A stretch of 64,000 bases of DNA from Yonghaparkia sp. Root332 (GCF_001425665.1 NZ_LMCX01000001.1:558001-622000), one strand, 5' to 3'. Counted from the stretch's first letter, positions 38,529 to 46,603 are shown. Notes: a model not told the origin generated them from the letters alone. Numbers and translations are program-made.

Positions 38529-39208
38529 GAGGGTTCGCCGAGGCGGAATCCGACACCGCGGACCGACTCGATCCAGGCGGGGTCTCCGAGCTTGCGCCGC
38601 ACGGCCGCCACGTGGGCGTCGAGCGTCTTGGCGGTTCCGAACCAGTCGGTCTCCCACACGTCGCGCAGCAGGTCCGAACGCCGGCACACGGCCCCGCGGT
38701 CGCGGTCGAGGTACTCGAGCACGTCGAACTCCTTCGGCGTCAGGAGTATCTCGCGGTCGTCCAGCCGCACGCGGCGCGTGCGTCGATCGATCGCGAGTCG
38801 GCTCGAGCCGGCAGGCGGGGGCTCCACCGGCGCGGCGGACCGCGCGGCCGACGCGGAGCGGCGACGCACGGCGCCGATCCGGGCGACGAGCTCGCGCATC
38901 CCGAACGGCTTCACGAGGTAGTCGTCGGCTCCGAGCTCGAGCGCCACGACGCGGTCGATCTCGTCGTCGCGCGCGCTCACGATGATGATCGGCAGCTCGC
39001 TCGAGGCGCGGACGCGACGGCACAGCTCGGTCCCGTCCATGTCCGGCAGGCCGAGGTCGAGGAGCACGACGTCCGGCTCCTCGCTCTCGATCGCGCGGAG
39101 CGCCTCGTCCCCCGTCGCCACCCGGACGACATCCATCGCGCGGGTGGAGAGCGCGTCGACGACGCTGTCCGCGACGGCGTCGTCATCCTCCACGAGCAGC
39201 ACTCTCAT
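38525..39208 (-). CDS. OmpR-family response regulator
   Basis: A 227-residue regulator: receiver domain with the acidic pocket EDDD (7-10), phosphoacceptor Asp51 in LLDLGLPDMDG and Lys in VKPF, then a winged helix (about 130-222) with LTPKEFDVLEYL and the RRKLGDP recognition region. ATG 39208 begins the conserved MRVLLVEDD; the open frame extends 34 residues further upstream without homology. Direct repeats in the divergent promoter are a likely binding site. Confidence 0.93.
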   Translation of the reverse strand: MRVLLVEDDDAVADSVVDALSTRAMDVVRVATGDEALRAIESEEPDVVLLDLGLPDMDGTELCRRVRASSELPIIIVSARDDEIDRVVALELGADDYLVKPFGMRELVARIGAVRRRSASAARSAAPVEPPPAGSSRLAIDRRTRRVRLDDREILLTPKEFDVLEYLDRDRGAVCRRSDLLRDVWETDWFGTAKTLDAHVAAVRRKLGDPAWIESVRGVGFRLGEPS

Positions 39209-39269
39209 GGGCTCATTCTGCTGCCACGGGAGCGGTGGGATCATCGGCGCGCGTCGATCGCGCGATGGT

Positions 39270-39290
39270 TCTTGGACGAATCTTGGATGA
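39270..39290 (+). promoter_or_regulatory. Tandem repeat, candidate response-regulator binding site
   Basis: TCTTGGA occurs at 39270-39276 and again at 39281-39287, an 11-base period, inside TCTTGGACGAA/TCTTGGATGA. One helical turn spacing is the mark of OmpR/PhoB-type dimers. It lies 43-63 bases before the start of the divergent operon, the normal activator position. Confidence 0.5.
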
Positions 39291-39320
39291 CCGCGCGCCG
39301 ATCGTGCCATCGCGGCTTCC

Positions 39321-39326
39321 TAGCGT
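39321..39326 (+). promoter_or_regulatory. -10 element of the ApbE redox operon
   Basis: TAGCGT ends six bases before ATG 39333, which would make the mRNA leaderless. GGAGG lies only one base from the ATG, too close for a normal ribosome binding site. Confidence 0.4.
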
Positions 39327-39332
39327 GGAGGC

Positions 39333-39656
39333 ATGAAGACCTCGCTCTTGCTCTCCATCGCCGGTGTTCTGCTCGCCGCGGGCGGCGCCTACGCGGTCAA
39401 CACCGCCGTGCTCTCCTCCCCGTCGATCGAGACGATCGGCAATACCGAGACCGCCGCGGTGATCGTCCCCCACCAGAAGACCGTGCCGGGGACGCCCTCG
39501 CCGGGCATCCCCTCGTCGGGAGCGACCGCGACGGACGCCGGCCCCGGCGTCTTCGCGGACGACGACTATGACGAGGCCGACGACGCCCTTGAGTCGGGGG
39601 ACCGGGCGGACGAGGACGAAGCGGGAGACGACGATGAGCTCGGCGACGACGACTGA
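39333..39656 (+). CDS. Small exported acidic protein with SGATAT motif
   Basis: A 107-residue protein of no recognised family. Residues 1-25 are a signal peptide or anchor, 45-70 a Pro/Ser/Gly linker containing SGATAT (62-67), and 75-107 an Asp/Glu-rich tail. S-G-A-T-x-T/S is the core of the flavinylation site at which ApbE attaches FMN to threonine, and apbE is two genes downstream. The rest of an FMN-binding domain is absent, so the match may be chance or a minimal substrate. Acidic tails may also bind metal. First gene of the four-gene operon. Confidence 0.6.
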   Translation: MKTSLLLSIAGVLLAAGGAYAVNTAVLSSPSIETIGNTETAAVIVPHQKTVPGTPSPGIPSSGATATDAGPGVFADDDYDEADDALESGDRADEDEAGDDDELGDDD

Positions 39657-39999
39657 GCGGCACCCCGCGGCAGCGGCCCGGCGCATCGTCGCCGTGTCGA
39701 CCACGGCGCTGCTCATCGTCGGCGTCGCTGGCCTGCAGCTGCAGGATCAGGCGGCACAGGCCGACGGCCAGGCCTCGGCGCTGAAGGAGCGCGCGATCAC
39801 GCAGACCACGATCATCGGGGCACCCGGTCGGGCCGAGCCGAGCTCGAGCGAGTCGCCGGCGGCAGCCGCCCCCTCGGTGGCGAGCGCTCCGACGATCGCC
39901 GCGCCCGCGCCGACTCGCGCGCCTGTCGCGGCGACCCCTCCGCGCGCGCCCGCCCCGCAGCCGCGGGCGCCGGCCGACGCGACGAGTCAGGGATCATGA
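39634..39999 (+). CDS. Small membrane-anchored Ala/Pro-rich protein
   Basis: A 121-residue protein with a basic N-terminus, one transmembrane helix (about 17-35) and an extracytoplasmic Ala/Pro/Ser-rich tail. I start at ATG 39634 behind GGGAGA; it overlaps the end of the upstream acidic protein by 23 bases. No family recognised. The position between the acidic protein and apbE suggests a structural or tethering part of the redox system. Its stop overlaps the apbE ATG. Confidence 0.6.
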   Translation: MSSATTTERHPAAAARRIVAVSTTALLIVGVAGLQLQDQAAQADGQASALKERAITQTTIIGAPGRAEPSSSESPAAAAPSVASAPTIAAPAPTRAPVAATPPRAPAPQPRAPADATSQGS

Positions 40000-40943
40000 C
40001 CGCCGTGATCGCCGACGCTCGTCCCGCGAGCCGGCGCGACGATGTGATCCATCGGAGGTTCCGGGCGATGGGAACGCAGGGCTCGGTCGTCGTCGTCGGC
40101 GCACCGGCGGAGGTCGCGGCGGGGGCCGTCGAGGAGATCGCCCGCCTGGAGGCGCGCTGGACGCGCTTCCGCGCCGACAGCGATCTCATGCGGCTCGCCC
40201 TCGGCGCGGGGGCGGCGCACGCCGTCGATCCGTCGACGGTCGCGCTGATCACGGCGATGCGGGACGGCTGGCACGCGACCGGTGGAGACTTCGACCCGAG
40301 CGTTCTGCCCGCCCTGCTCGGGATCGGCTACGACCGCTCGCTCGTCGACGGCGCGCCCGCGCCGTCGCTGCCGCACGGTGCGCGCTCGCGGCACGATCTC
40401 GACCTCATCCGCATCGAGGGTGACGCCGTGGCGCTCCCGCACGGCATGGCTCTCGACCCCGGGGGGATCGGCAAGGGCCTCGCCGCCGACCTCGTCGCGG
40501 AGCGGCTCATCGAGTCGGGGGCACGGGGTGCCCTCGTCGAGATCGGAGGGGATGTGCGGGCGCGAGGCGAGTCTCCCGACGGTACGGCATGGCGCATCCG
40601 CGTCGCCGACCCCGTCGACGCCCGGACGGACGCGGCGCTCGTCCGGATCGTCGAGGGCGCCGTGGCGACCTCGAGCCAGCGCCGTCGACGCTTCCGGGGG
40701 GCCGACGGCGTCGAGCGCCACCACATCATCGACCCGCGCACCGGTGGAAGCGCCGACTCGTCCGTCCAGTCCGCGACCGTGATCGCCGCGACCGCCGCGG
40801 CCGCGGAGGTGCTCACGAAGCCGGCGTTCGTGCGCGAGCCCGGCGCGTACCTCGCATGGCTCGAGGGGCTCGGCGCCCAGGGCATGCTCATCGACGCCGC
40901 GGGCGCGCGGTCGACCACGACCGGATGGCAGGAGTTCTCATGA
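39996..40943 (+). CDS. apbE: FAD:protein FMN transferase ApbE
   Basis: A 315-residue ApbE. It shows the FAD-binding start FRAMGTQGSVVVVG, the DPGGIGKGLAADLVAE metal/FAD loop, EIGGDVRARG, and the C-terminal HHIIDPRTGG and TAAAAEVLTKPAF. ApbE transfers FMN from FAD to a threonine in exported or membrane proteins. No lipoprotein signal is seen, so it may act on the cytoplasmic side or be exported another way. It overlaps both neighbours, so it must be produced with the ferric-reductase-like protein that follows. Confidence 0.92.
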   Translation: MTAVIADARPASRRDDVIHRRFRAMGTQGSVVVVGAPAEVAAGAVEEIARLEARWTRFRADSDLMRLALGAGAAHAVDPSTVALITAMRDGWHATGGDFDPSVLPALLGIGYDRSLVDGAPAPSLPHGARSRHDLDLIRIEGDAVALPHGMALDPGGIGKGLAADLVAERLIESGARGALVEIGGDVRARGESPDGTAWRIRVADPVDARTDAALVRIVEGAVATSSQRRRRFRGADGVERHHIIDPRTGGSADSSVQSATVIAATAAAAEVLTKPAFVREPGAYLAWLEGLGAQGMLIDAAGARSTTTGWQEFS

Positions 40944-42436
40944 CCGACCCGCACCTGTGGTGGTACGTCACCCGCATCAGCGCGATGCTCGCCTGGATCG
41001 TCATGACGATCGCGGTGCTGTGGGGGATCGTCCTGTCGACCCGCATCTTCCGCGGCGCCGACAACCCCGCGTGGCTCCAGGACCTCCATCGGTTCCTCGG
41101 CGGAACCGCGGTGGTGCTCACCATCCTGCACGCGGTCTCGCTCATGCTCGACCCGTGGCTCTCGCTCACTCCGCTCGAGGCTCTGGTGCCGTTCGTCGGC
41201 GACTTCAAGCCCCTGCCCGTCGCTCTCGGCATCGTGTCGTTCTACGTTCTCGTCGCGGTGCAGTCGAGCTCCCTCCTGAAGGACCGCCTGCCGCGGCGGG
41301 TGTGGCGCGGGATCCATCTCTCCAGCTACGTCGCCGTGCTCGCGGTCGCCTTCCACGCCGGAGCGGCGGGCACGGATCGCGGCACCTGGTGGTACCAGGC
41401 GGTCGCGACCGTGCTCATCACGGCCACGGTGCTCGCCGCGATCGTCCGCCTCATCATGGCGGGGCGCCGGTCGGGCGAGCGGCCCGCGCCGTCGCATCCG
41501 ATCGATCCCCGAACGCGAACGCGGATGCGCGTGGTCGCGCTGGACGACATCGCCGACGGTGTGCGCCGCATCCGCCTCGCTCCCGCCGACGGCTCGTCGA
41601 TCGAGCCGTGGGAGGCCGGCGCGCACATCACCGTCGTGCTGCCGGACGGCGTCGAACGGCAGTACTCCCTCTGCAGCGACCCCGCCGACCGCGACCATCT
41701 CGACATCGCCGTCCGCCGCGTGGAGCCGGCCGGGCACGGCAGCGCGTGGATCCACTCGACGCTCGCGCCGGGCGACGAGCTCGAGGTCGTCGGGCCGCGC
41801 TGCACCTTCCCCCTGCGACCCGCGCACCGCTACCTGTTCATCGCCGGCGGCATCGGCATCACGCCGCTGAAGGCGATGATCGCGGCCGTGCCCCCGCAGC
41901 GCGACTGGCGGCTCGTCTACGTCGGTCGCAGCCGCGCGAGCATGCCCTTCGCCGACGAGCTCGAGCGAACCCACCCCGGTCGGGTGCGCGTCGTCGCGCG
42001 CGACGAGCGCGAGGGCCGGCTGCCGCTCACGGAGATCCTCGCGGACGACGCCGAGGTCTACGCGTGCGGACCGACCGGCCTCCTCGATGAGCTCGAGCGC
42101 CTCGTTCCCGCCGATCGCCTGCACCTCGAGCGGTTCGTCGCCGTCGATCGGAGCTCGGGGCGGCCCTCGACGCCGTTCGCCGTCCGGCTGGCCCGCTCGC
42201 AGCGGATCCTCCGGGTGCCGGCCGACGAGTCGATGCTGCATGCCCTGCAGCGGTCGGGCGTCGCGGTGCCCACCTCGTGCGGCACGGGTGTGTGCGGCAC
42301 ATGCGAGACGAGGGTCGTCGCCGGGGTGCCCGACCACCGGGACTCGGTGATGTCGGACGCGGATAAGGACGAGATCGGCGTCGTCTACCCGTGCGTGTCG
42401 CGCGCGAGTTCGGCGGAGCTCGTGCTCGATCTCTGA
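40940..42436 (+). CDS. Ferric-reductase-like membrane protein fused to 2Fe-2S ferredoxin reductase
   Basis: A 498-residue fusion. Residues 8-175 hold about five membrane helices with two His pairs, H50/H64 and H126/H139, spaced like the two-heme ligands of ferric reductases and NADPH oxidases. Residues 195-390 are a flavin/NAD(P)H reductase domain (RQYSLCSDP-type flavin motif, GGIGITPLKAM, YACGPTG). Residues 410-498 are a plant-type 2Fe-2S domain with Cys447, 452, 455 and 485. Electrons could pass from NAD(P)H through flavin, 2Fe-2S and heme to the outer face. The coupled apbE points to a flavinylated acceptor. Confidence 0.85.
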   Translation: MTDPHLWWYVTRISAMLAWIVMTIAVLWGIVLSTRIFRGADNPAWLQDLHRFLGGTAVVLTILHAVSLMLDPWLSLTPLEALVPFVGDFKPLPVALGIVSFYVLVAVQSSSLLKDRLPRRVWRGIHLSSYVAVLAVAFHAGAAGTDRGTWWYQAVATVLITATVLAAIVRLIMAGRRSGERPAPSHPIDPRTRTRMRVVALDDIADGVRRIRLAPADGSSIEPWEAGAHITVVLPDGVERQYSLCSDPADRDHLDIAVRRVEPAGHGSAWIHSTLAPGDELEVVGPRCTFPLRPAHRYLFIAGGIGITPLKAMIAAVPPQRDWRLVYVGRSRASMPFADELERTHPGRVRVVARDEREGRLPLTEILADDAEVYACGPTGLLDELERLVPADRLHLERFVAVDRSSGRPSTPFAVRLARSQRILRVPADESMLHALQRSGVAVPTSCGTGVCGTCETRVVAGVPDHRDSVMSDADKDEIGVVYPCVSRASSAELVLDL

Positions 42437-42448
42437 CCCCGCGCACGA

Positions 42449-42479
42449 CGAAGGGCGCCCCGTCGCGGGGCGCCCTTCG
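42449..42479. terminator. Bidirectional terminator
   Basis: A 14-bp perfect stem (CGAAGGGCGCCCCG and its complement) with a three-base TCG loop between two convergent genes; it can serve both strands. Confidence 0.85.
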
Positions 42480-42500
42480 CTGGTGCGGTGGTGCGGCGGG

Positions 42501-43094
42501 TCACATCGCCGTGGAGGTCTCCTCCGGGGTCGCCGACCCGAGGTCGTCGTCGAGGTCGTCCTCGACCCACAGGTCGTCGTCCGGGCGGAACGTCTGCCAC
42601 GCCGCGTAGGCGATCGCGGCGGCCGCCACCACGCCGAGCCCGATGAGCACGAAGGTGCCGGGACCGGGGGAGCGCTTGACCTCGACGAGCCCGAGCCGCT
42701 GGCCGGCCTTCGTCGCGATCTCGGTGCTCGTGCGCGACGCGGTGCGGATCGCCTCGCGCAGGTGCTTGTCGCGGGCGACCTCGACGGCGGCCACGGCCGA
42801 CCCGAGCGCACCAGAGATCGCGGGCAGGATGTCGTCGGTGACGGTCGACTTCGTGGCGTGCGTCGCGTGACGGACGGCGTCGACGCTCGCGTCGATGCCG
42901 GGCTGCACCCGGCGCTCGTACGAGTCGCGGACGCGCGGACCGACGTCCTTGCGGGCGACGACCGACGCCTGCCGGCCCGCATCCCGCAGCACCTTCGACG
43001 CGTGATCGAGCACCTCGCGCTGCTCGTTCCAGACGTTCTCGGCCGCGCCGCGCAGCTTCTTCAGCTCGCGGCGCCGCTTGCGTGACAGCTCCAT
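42501..43094 (-). CDS. Hypothetical single-pass membrane protein
   Basis: A 197-residue protein: strongly basic N-terminus (MELSRKRRRELKKLRG), about 120 residues of charged helices, a transmembrane helix at about 149-170, and an acidic C-terminal tail. GGGAGGACCGC precedes ATG 43094. I do not recognise the family. The amphipathic helix-rich part may lie along the membrane. Confidence 0.7.
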   Translation of the reverse strand: MELSRKRRRELKKLRGAAENVWNEQREVLDHASKVLRDAGRQASVVARKDVGPRVRDSYERRVQPGIDASVDAVRHATHATKSTVTDDILPAISGALGSAVAAVEVARDKHLREAIRTASRTSTEIATKAGQRLGLVEVKRSPGPGTFVLIGLGVVAAAAIAYAAWQTFRPDDDLWVEDDLDDDLGSATPEETSTAM

Positions 43095-43221
43095 GCGGTC
43101 CTCCCAGGGGTGCGATCGGTAGCGTGCGCCTCCCATCCTGGCACTGCGGCTCCGGGGCCCCAACCCGCGCAGACGTAACGCTCAGGAAGCGCCCGGCGCG
43201 CACCGTGGAAGAATGACCGCT

Positions 43222-43761
43222 ATGTCGATCCACACCGCAGTCGCGACCGTCCACACCACGCTCGGCGACATCACGATCAACCTCTACGGCAACCACGCCC
43301 CGAAGACCGTGGCGAACTTCGTCGGTCTGGCGACCGGCCAGCTCGAGTGGACCCACCCCGCCACCGGCCAGAAGACCACCGACCCGCTCTACGACGGCGT
43401 GATCTTCCACCGCATCATCAAGGACTTCATGCTCCAGGGCGGCGACCCGCTCGGCCAGGGCATCGGCGGCCCCGGCTACGAGTTCGACGACGAGATCCAC
43501 CCCGAGCTGCAGTTCGGCGAGCCGTTCCTGCTCGCCATGGCGAACGCGGGCAAGCGCGGCGGTCGCGGCACCAACGGCTCGCAGTTCTTCATCACGACCG
43601 TTCCCACCCCGTGGCTCAACGGCAACCACACGATCTTCGGCGCCGTCGCCGACGAGGACTCGAAGGCCGTCGTGAAGGCCATCGAGGCCGTGCCGACCGA
43701 CGGCCGCGACAAGCCCCTCACCGATGTCGTGATCACGGGCATCGAGGTCGTCGAGGTCTGA
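43222..43761 (+). CDS. ppiA: Peptidyl-prolyl cis-trans isomerase (cyclophilin)
   Basis: A 179-residue cytoplasmic cyclophilin with the signature FHRIIKDFMLQGGDP (active Arg and Phe), TNGSQFFITT, and PWLNGNHTIFG. It speeds proline isomerisation in protein folding. ATG 43213 is three codons upstream and in frame; I favour 43222 because GGAAG then has normal spacing. Its stop overlaps the rhomboid ATG (TGATG). Confidence 0.95.
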   Translation: MSIHTAVATVHTTLGDITINLYGNHAPKTVANFVGLATGQLEWTHPATGQKTTDPLYDGVIFHRIIKDFMLQGGDPLGQGIGGPGYEFDDEIHPELQFGEPFLLAMANAGKRGGRGTNGSQFFITTVPTPWLNGNHTIFGAVADEDSKAVVKAIEAVPTDGRDKPLTDVVITGIEVVEV

Positions 43762-44609
43762 TGAGCGACGCGGCTCCCGGCGGCTCCGCGCCGGAGGCGG
43801 GCGTCAGCGTCTGCTACCGGCACGGAGATCGCCGGAGCTTCGTGCGCTGCCAGCGCTGCGGCCGCGTGGTCTGCGGCGAGTGCCAGACCCCGGCCGCGGT
43901 CGGGGTTCACTGCCCTGAGTGCACGGCCGCGGCACGGGCATCCGCCCCGAAGCCGCGATCGGCGATCGCGCGCGCCTTCCGTCCCGGATCCCGCACGCCC
44001 GTCGTGACCTACTCGATCCTGGCGGTCACGGTCGCGGTGTTCCTCCTGCAGCAGGTGACCGGCGGGGCCGTCACCCAGCTGCTGCTCTACTGGCCGCCGC
44101 TCACGCCGACCGAGCCGTGGCGGATGCTCACGGCCGCTCTCGTGCACAGCGAGCGGTCGCTGTTCCACATCCTGTTCAACATGTACTCGCTGTTCGTGCT
44201 CGGCCCGCTGCTCGAGGGGCTCATCGGTCGGGCGCGGTTCCTCGCCGTGTACGTGCTCTCGGCGTTCGGCGGCTCGCTCGCCGTCCTCTATCTCGACCCG
44301 GCGCAGGCGGTCGTCGGGGCATCCGGAGCGATCTTCGGGATGCTCGGCGCCTTCTTCGTCATCCAGCGACGTCTCGGCGGGCGGAGCGCGCAGCTCATCG
44401 TCCTCATCGGCATCAACCTGGCGATCGGCTTCATCGTGCCGGGGATCTCGTGGCAGGCGCACGTCGGAGGTCTGGTGGTCGGGGCGCTCGCGGCTCTCAT
44501 CATGGTCCGCACGCGGCGCATCGACGAGCGGCGGACGCAGAGCGTGCTGCTCATCGGGCTCGGCGCCGTGCTCGTCCTCGCGACGATCGCCCGATTCGCG
44601 CTGATCTAG
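43761..44609 (+). CDS. Rhomboid intramembrane serine protease with N-terminal zinc finger
   Basis: A 282-residue protein. Residues 18-54 contain Cys18, 30, 33, 38, 41, 51 and 54, a zinc-ribbon or B-box-like finger. The rhomboid core follows with six to seven helices: His136 and Asn140 in the HILFNMYSL loop, catalytic Ser188 in GASGAIFG, and His234 in WQAHVGGLVVG. It cuts transmembrane substrates. Translationally coupled to the cyclophilin. Confidence 0.92.
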   Translation: MSDAAPGGSAPEAGVSVCYRHGDRRSFVRCQRCGRVVCGECQTPAAVGVHCPECTAAARASAPKPRSAIARAFRPGSRTPVVTYSILAVTVAVFLLQQVTGGAVTQLLLYWPPLTPTEPWRMLTAALVHSERSLFHILFNMYSLFVLGPLLEGLIGRARFLAVYVLSAFGGSLAVLYLDPAQAVVGASGAIFGMLGAFFVIQRRLGGRSAQLIVLIGINLAIGFIVPGISWQAHVGGLVVGALAALIMVRTRRIDERRTQSVLLIGLGAVLVLATIARFALI

Positions 44610-44618
44610 CCCGCGAAG

Positions 44619-44627
44619 TTATCCACA
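44619..44627 (+). promoter_or_regulatory. DnaA box between rhomboid and crgA genes
   Basis: An exact TTATCCACA, followed within 25 bases by TTCCACA and TGGGGATAG, related words. It is about 17.5 kb from oriC and in a 114-base gap. Confidence 0.55.
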
Positions 44628-44723
44628 GGTGATTCCACACTGGGGATAGTCACACCGTTGTAGTTCCACCCCCTCTTCGGGGGATGACCGGACGGTGAAC
44701 GGGAGGTCGACGGATGGCGCCGG

Positions 44724-44963
44724 CTACCGCCAGCGCGTGGTCATCAGGAAGCCGATGAACATGATGCCGAAGCCGACCATGATGTTCCACGGGCCGAGAG
44801 CCGGAACGGGCCACGAGGTCTGGCTCAGGTAGTAGACGATGATCCACAGCAGACCGACGAGCATGAAGCCGAACATCACGGGCTTGAACCAGACCGGGTT
44901 GGGGGCGTCCTTGCCGCTCGGGGTCTCGGGGTTCTCTGCGTTGCGAGTGGTTCCACGGGCCAT
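44724..44963 (-). CDS. crgA: Cell division protein CrgA
   Basis: A 79-residue protein with two transmembrane helices (about 28-48 and 58-76) after a polar N-terminus, ending TTRWR. CrgA is an actinobacterial septum protein that interacts with FtsZ and penicillin-binding proteins. Its location next to pabA and the pknB operon is conserved. TAGACT ends seven bases before ATG 44963, so the mRNA is probably leaderless. Confidence 0.92.
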   Translation of the reverse strand: MARGTTRNAENPETPSGKDAPNPVWFKPVMFGFMLVGLLWIIVYYLSQTSWPVPALGPWNIMVGFGIMFIGFLMTTRWR

Positions 44964-44970
44964 GGGGGAC

Positions 44971-44993
44971 AGTCTAACGGTGCGGCCTACAAT
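44971..44993. promoter_or_regulatory. Divergent -10 elements for crgA and sortase
   Basis: On the minus strand TAGACT (44976-44971) ends seven bases before the crgA ATG. On the plus strand TACAAT (44988-44993) ends six bases before the sortase ATG at 45000. Both transcripts should start at their initiation codons. The spacer is only 36 bases. Confidence 0.55.
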
Positions 44994-44999
44994 GACCGC

Positions 45000-45785
45000 A
45001 TGCCCGAGCAGCCTCCGCCGCGCCCGCGTGCGCCCCGACGCCTCAGCGTCGTCGGGGTTCTCGGCGAGCTGCTCATCACCGTCGGCGTGCTCGTGCTGCT
45101 CTTCATCGGCTGGTACGTCTGGCTCAACGACATCATCGTCGGCGGCGAGCAGACGCAGGCCGCGGTGGAGCTGCAGCAGCAGTGGGCCGAGCAGTCGCGC
45201 GGCGAGCGCGGGGAGGACGCCCCGCCGCCTCCGCCGGTGTACGAGGGCCAGAGTCCTGACGCCGCCCCGGTGCGCGCCGAGCCCGGTGGCGTGAACGACG
45301 CCCTCGCCACGCTCATCGTCCCGCGATTCGGTGCCGACTACGCCCGCACGATCGGGCAGGGCATCGACGTCCGCGACGTGCTCAACAGCCGGCGCACCGG
45401 AGTGGGCCACTACCCGGGCACTCAGATGCCCGGCGAGCTCGGCAACTTCGCCATCGCCGCTCATCGCAACGCGAACGGCGCACCCTTCGGCCGCCTCGTC
45501 GATCTCCGCGTCGGCGATCACGTCTACGTCGAGACCGCCGACGGCTGGTACGAGTACACCTTCCGCGGCCTCGAGTACGTGGCGCCGACCCAGGTCGACG
45601 TCATCGCGCCCGTCCCGCGCGATGCCGGCGCCGACCCGGCCGAGCGCATCCTGACGATGACGACGTGCAACCCCCTGTTCTCGACCGCCGAGCGCGCGGT
45701 CGCGTACTCCGTCATGACCGCGTGGTACCCGCGCGAGGGCGGCATGCCCGCCGAGCTCAGCGAGCTCGGCCAGGGGGAGGCCTGA
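45000..45785 (+). CDS. Class E sortase
   Basis: A 261-residue transpeptidase that attaches surface proteins or acts on pili. A transmembrane anchor is at 22-42, then a Pro-rich linker (about 70-95). The catalytic triad is His155 (AAHRNANGAP), Cys223 (LTMTTCNP) and Arg232. Class E sortases typically recognise LAXTG signals. No substrate gene is visible nearby. The stop overlaps the next ATG. Confidence 0.9.
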   Translation: MPEQPPPRPRAPRRLSVVGVLGELLITVGVLVLLFIGWYVWLNDIIVGGEQTQAAVELQQQWAEQSRGERGEDAPPPPPVYEGQSPDAAPVRAEPGGVNDALATLIVPRFGADYARTIGQGIDVRDVLNSRRTGVGHYPGTQMPGELGNFAIAAHRNANGAPFGRLVDLRVGDHVYVETADGWYEYTFRGLEYVAPTQVDVIAPVPRDAGADPAERILTMTTCNPLFSTAERAVAYSVMTAWYPREGGMPAELSELGQGEA

Positions 45786-45943
45786 TGTACGCGGCGCTGT
45801 GGCGCGCCCTGCCCGGGCCGGTGTGGCTGCGAGTGCTGATCGTTCTCGTGCTTCTCGCGGGCATCCTGTGGGCCCTCGCGTACGTCGTGTTCCCGTGGGC
45901 GGCGGACGTCCTGCTTCCTCAAGACGTGACCGTGGAAGAGTAG
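45785..45943 (+). CDS. Small single-helix membrane protein
   Basis: A 52-residue protein with one transmembrane helix (about 15-40), beginning MYAALWRALPGPVWLR. Translationally coupled to the sortase (TGATG). Small proteins of this type follow sortase E in related actinobacteria; function unknown. Confidence 0.65.
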   Translation: MYAALWRALPGPVWLRVLIVLVLLAGILWALAYVVFPWAADVLLPQDVTVEE

Positions 45944-45947
45944 GGCC

Positions 45948-46595
45948 GTGCGCGTTCTCGTCATCGACAACTACGACAGCTTCGTCTACACCCTCGACGG
46001 CTACCTGCAGGAGCTCGGGGCCGAGACGGAGGTGGTCCGCAACGACGTCGTGGCTCCCGAGCGGGCGGCCGAGCTCATCGCCGGCTACGACGCCGTGCTC
46101 GTCTCGCCCGGCCCCGGCACGCCCGCCGACGCGGGCATCTCGGTCGCGGTCGTGCGCGCGGCGATCGCGACCTCGACGCCGCTTCTCGGCGTCTGCCTCG
46201 GGCACCAGGCGATCGCCGAGGCGCTCGGTGCGACGGTCACGCACGCCGAGGAGCTCATGCACGGCAAGACGTCGATGATCGAGCACGACGACAGCTCGCT
46301 CTTCGCCGACGTGCCCCAGCCGTTCCGCGCGACCCGGTACCACTCGCTCGCCGTCGTCGACGGCACCGTGCCCGCCGAGCTCGAGGTCACCGCGCGCACG
46401 CCCGGCGGGGTCATCATGGCGCTGCGGCACCGCGACGCCCCGGTCGTCGGCGTGCAGTTCCACCCCGAGTCCGTCCTCACCGAGGGCGGCTACCGGATGC
46501 TCGGCAACTGGCTCGCCGACGCCGGGCTCCCCGGCGCGCGCGAAGCGGCCTCGACGCTCAGCCCGCTCGTCTCGCCGAGCGTCCGCACGAGCTAG
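45948..46595 (+). CDS. pabA: Anthranilate/aminodeoxychorismate synthase component II (glutamine amidotransferase)
   Basis: A 215-residue class I amidotransferase: IDNYDSFVYTL at 4-14, SPGPGTPADAG, nucleophile Cys in LLGVCLGHQAIAEALG, and the His-Glu pair in QFHPESVLTEGG. It releases ammonia for aminodeoxychorismate (folate) or anthranilate (tryptophan) synthesis. The origin-proximal copy, like Rv0013 of M. tuberculosis (there called trpG), cannot be assigned to one pathway by sequence. GTG 45948 is four bases after the small membrane protein. Confidence 0.88.
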   Translation: MRVLVIDNYDSFVYTLDGYLQELGAETEVVRNDVVAPERAAELIAGYDAVLVSPGPGTPADAGISVAVVRAAIATSTPLLGVCLGHQAIAEALGATVTHAEELMHGKTSMIEHDDSSLFADVPQPFRATRYHSLAVVDGTVPAELEVTARTPGGVIMALRHRDAPVVGVQFHPESVLTEGGYRMLGNWLADAGLPGAREAASTLSPLVSPSVRTS

Positions 46596-46603
46596 AGCCC
46601 GCC

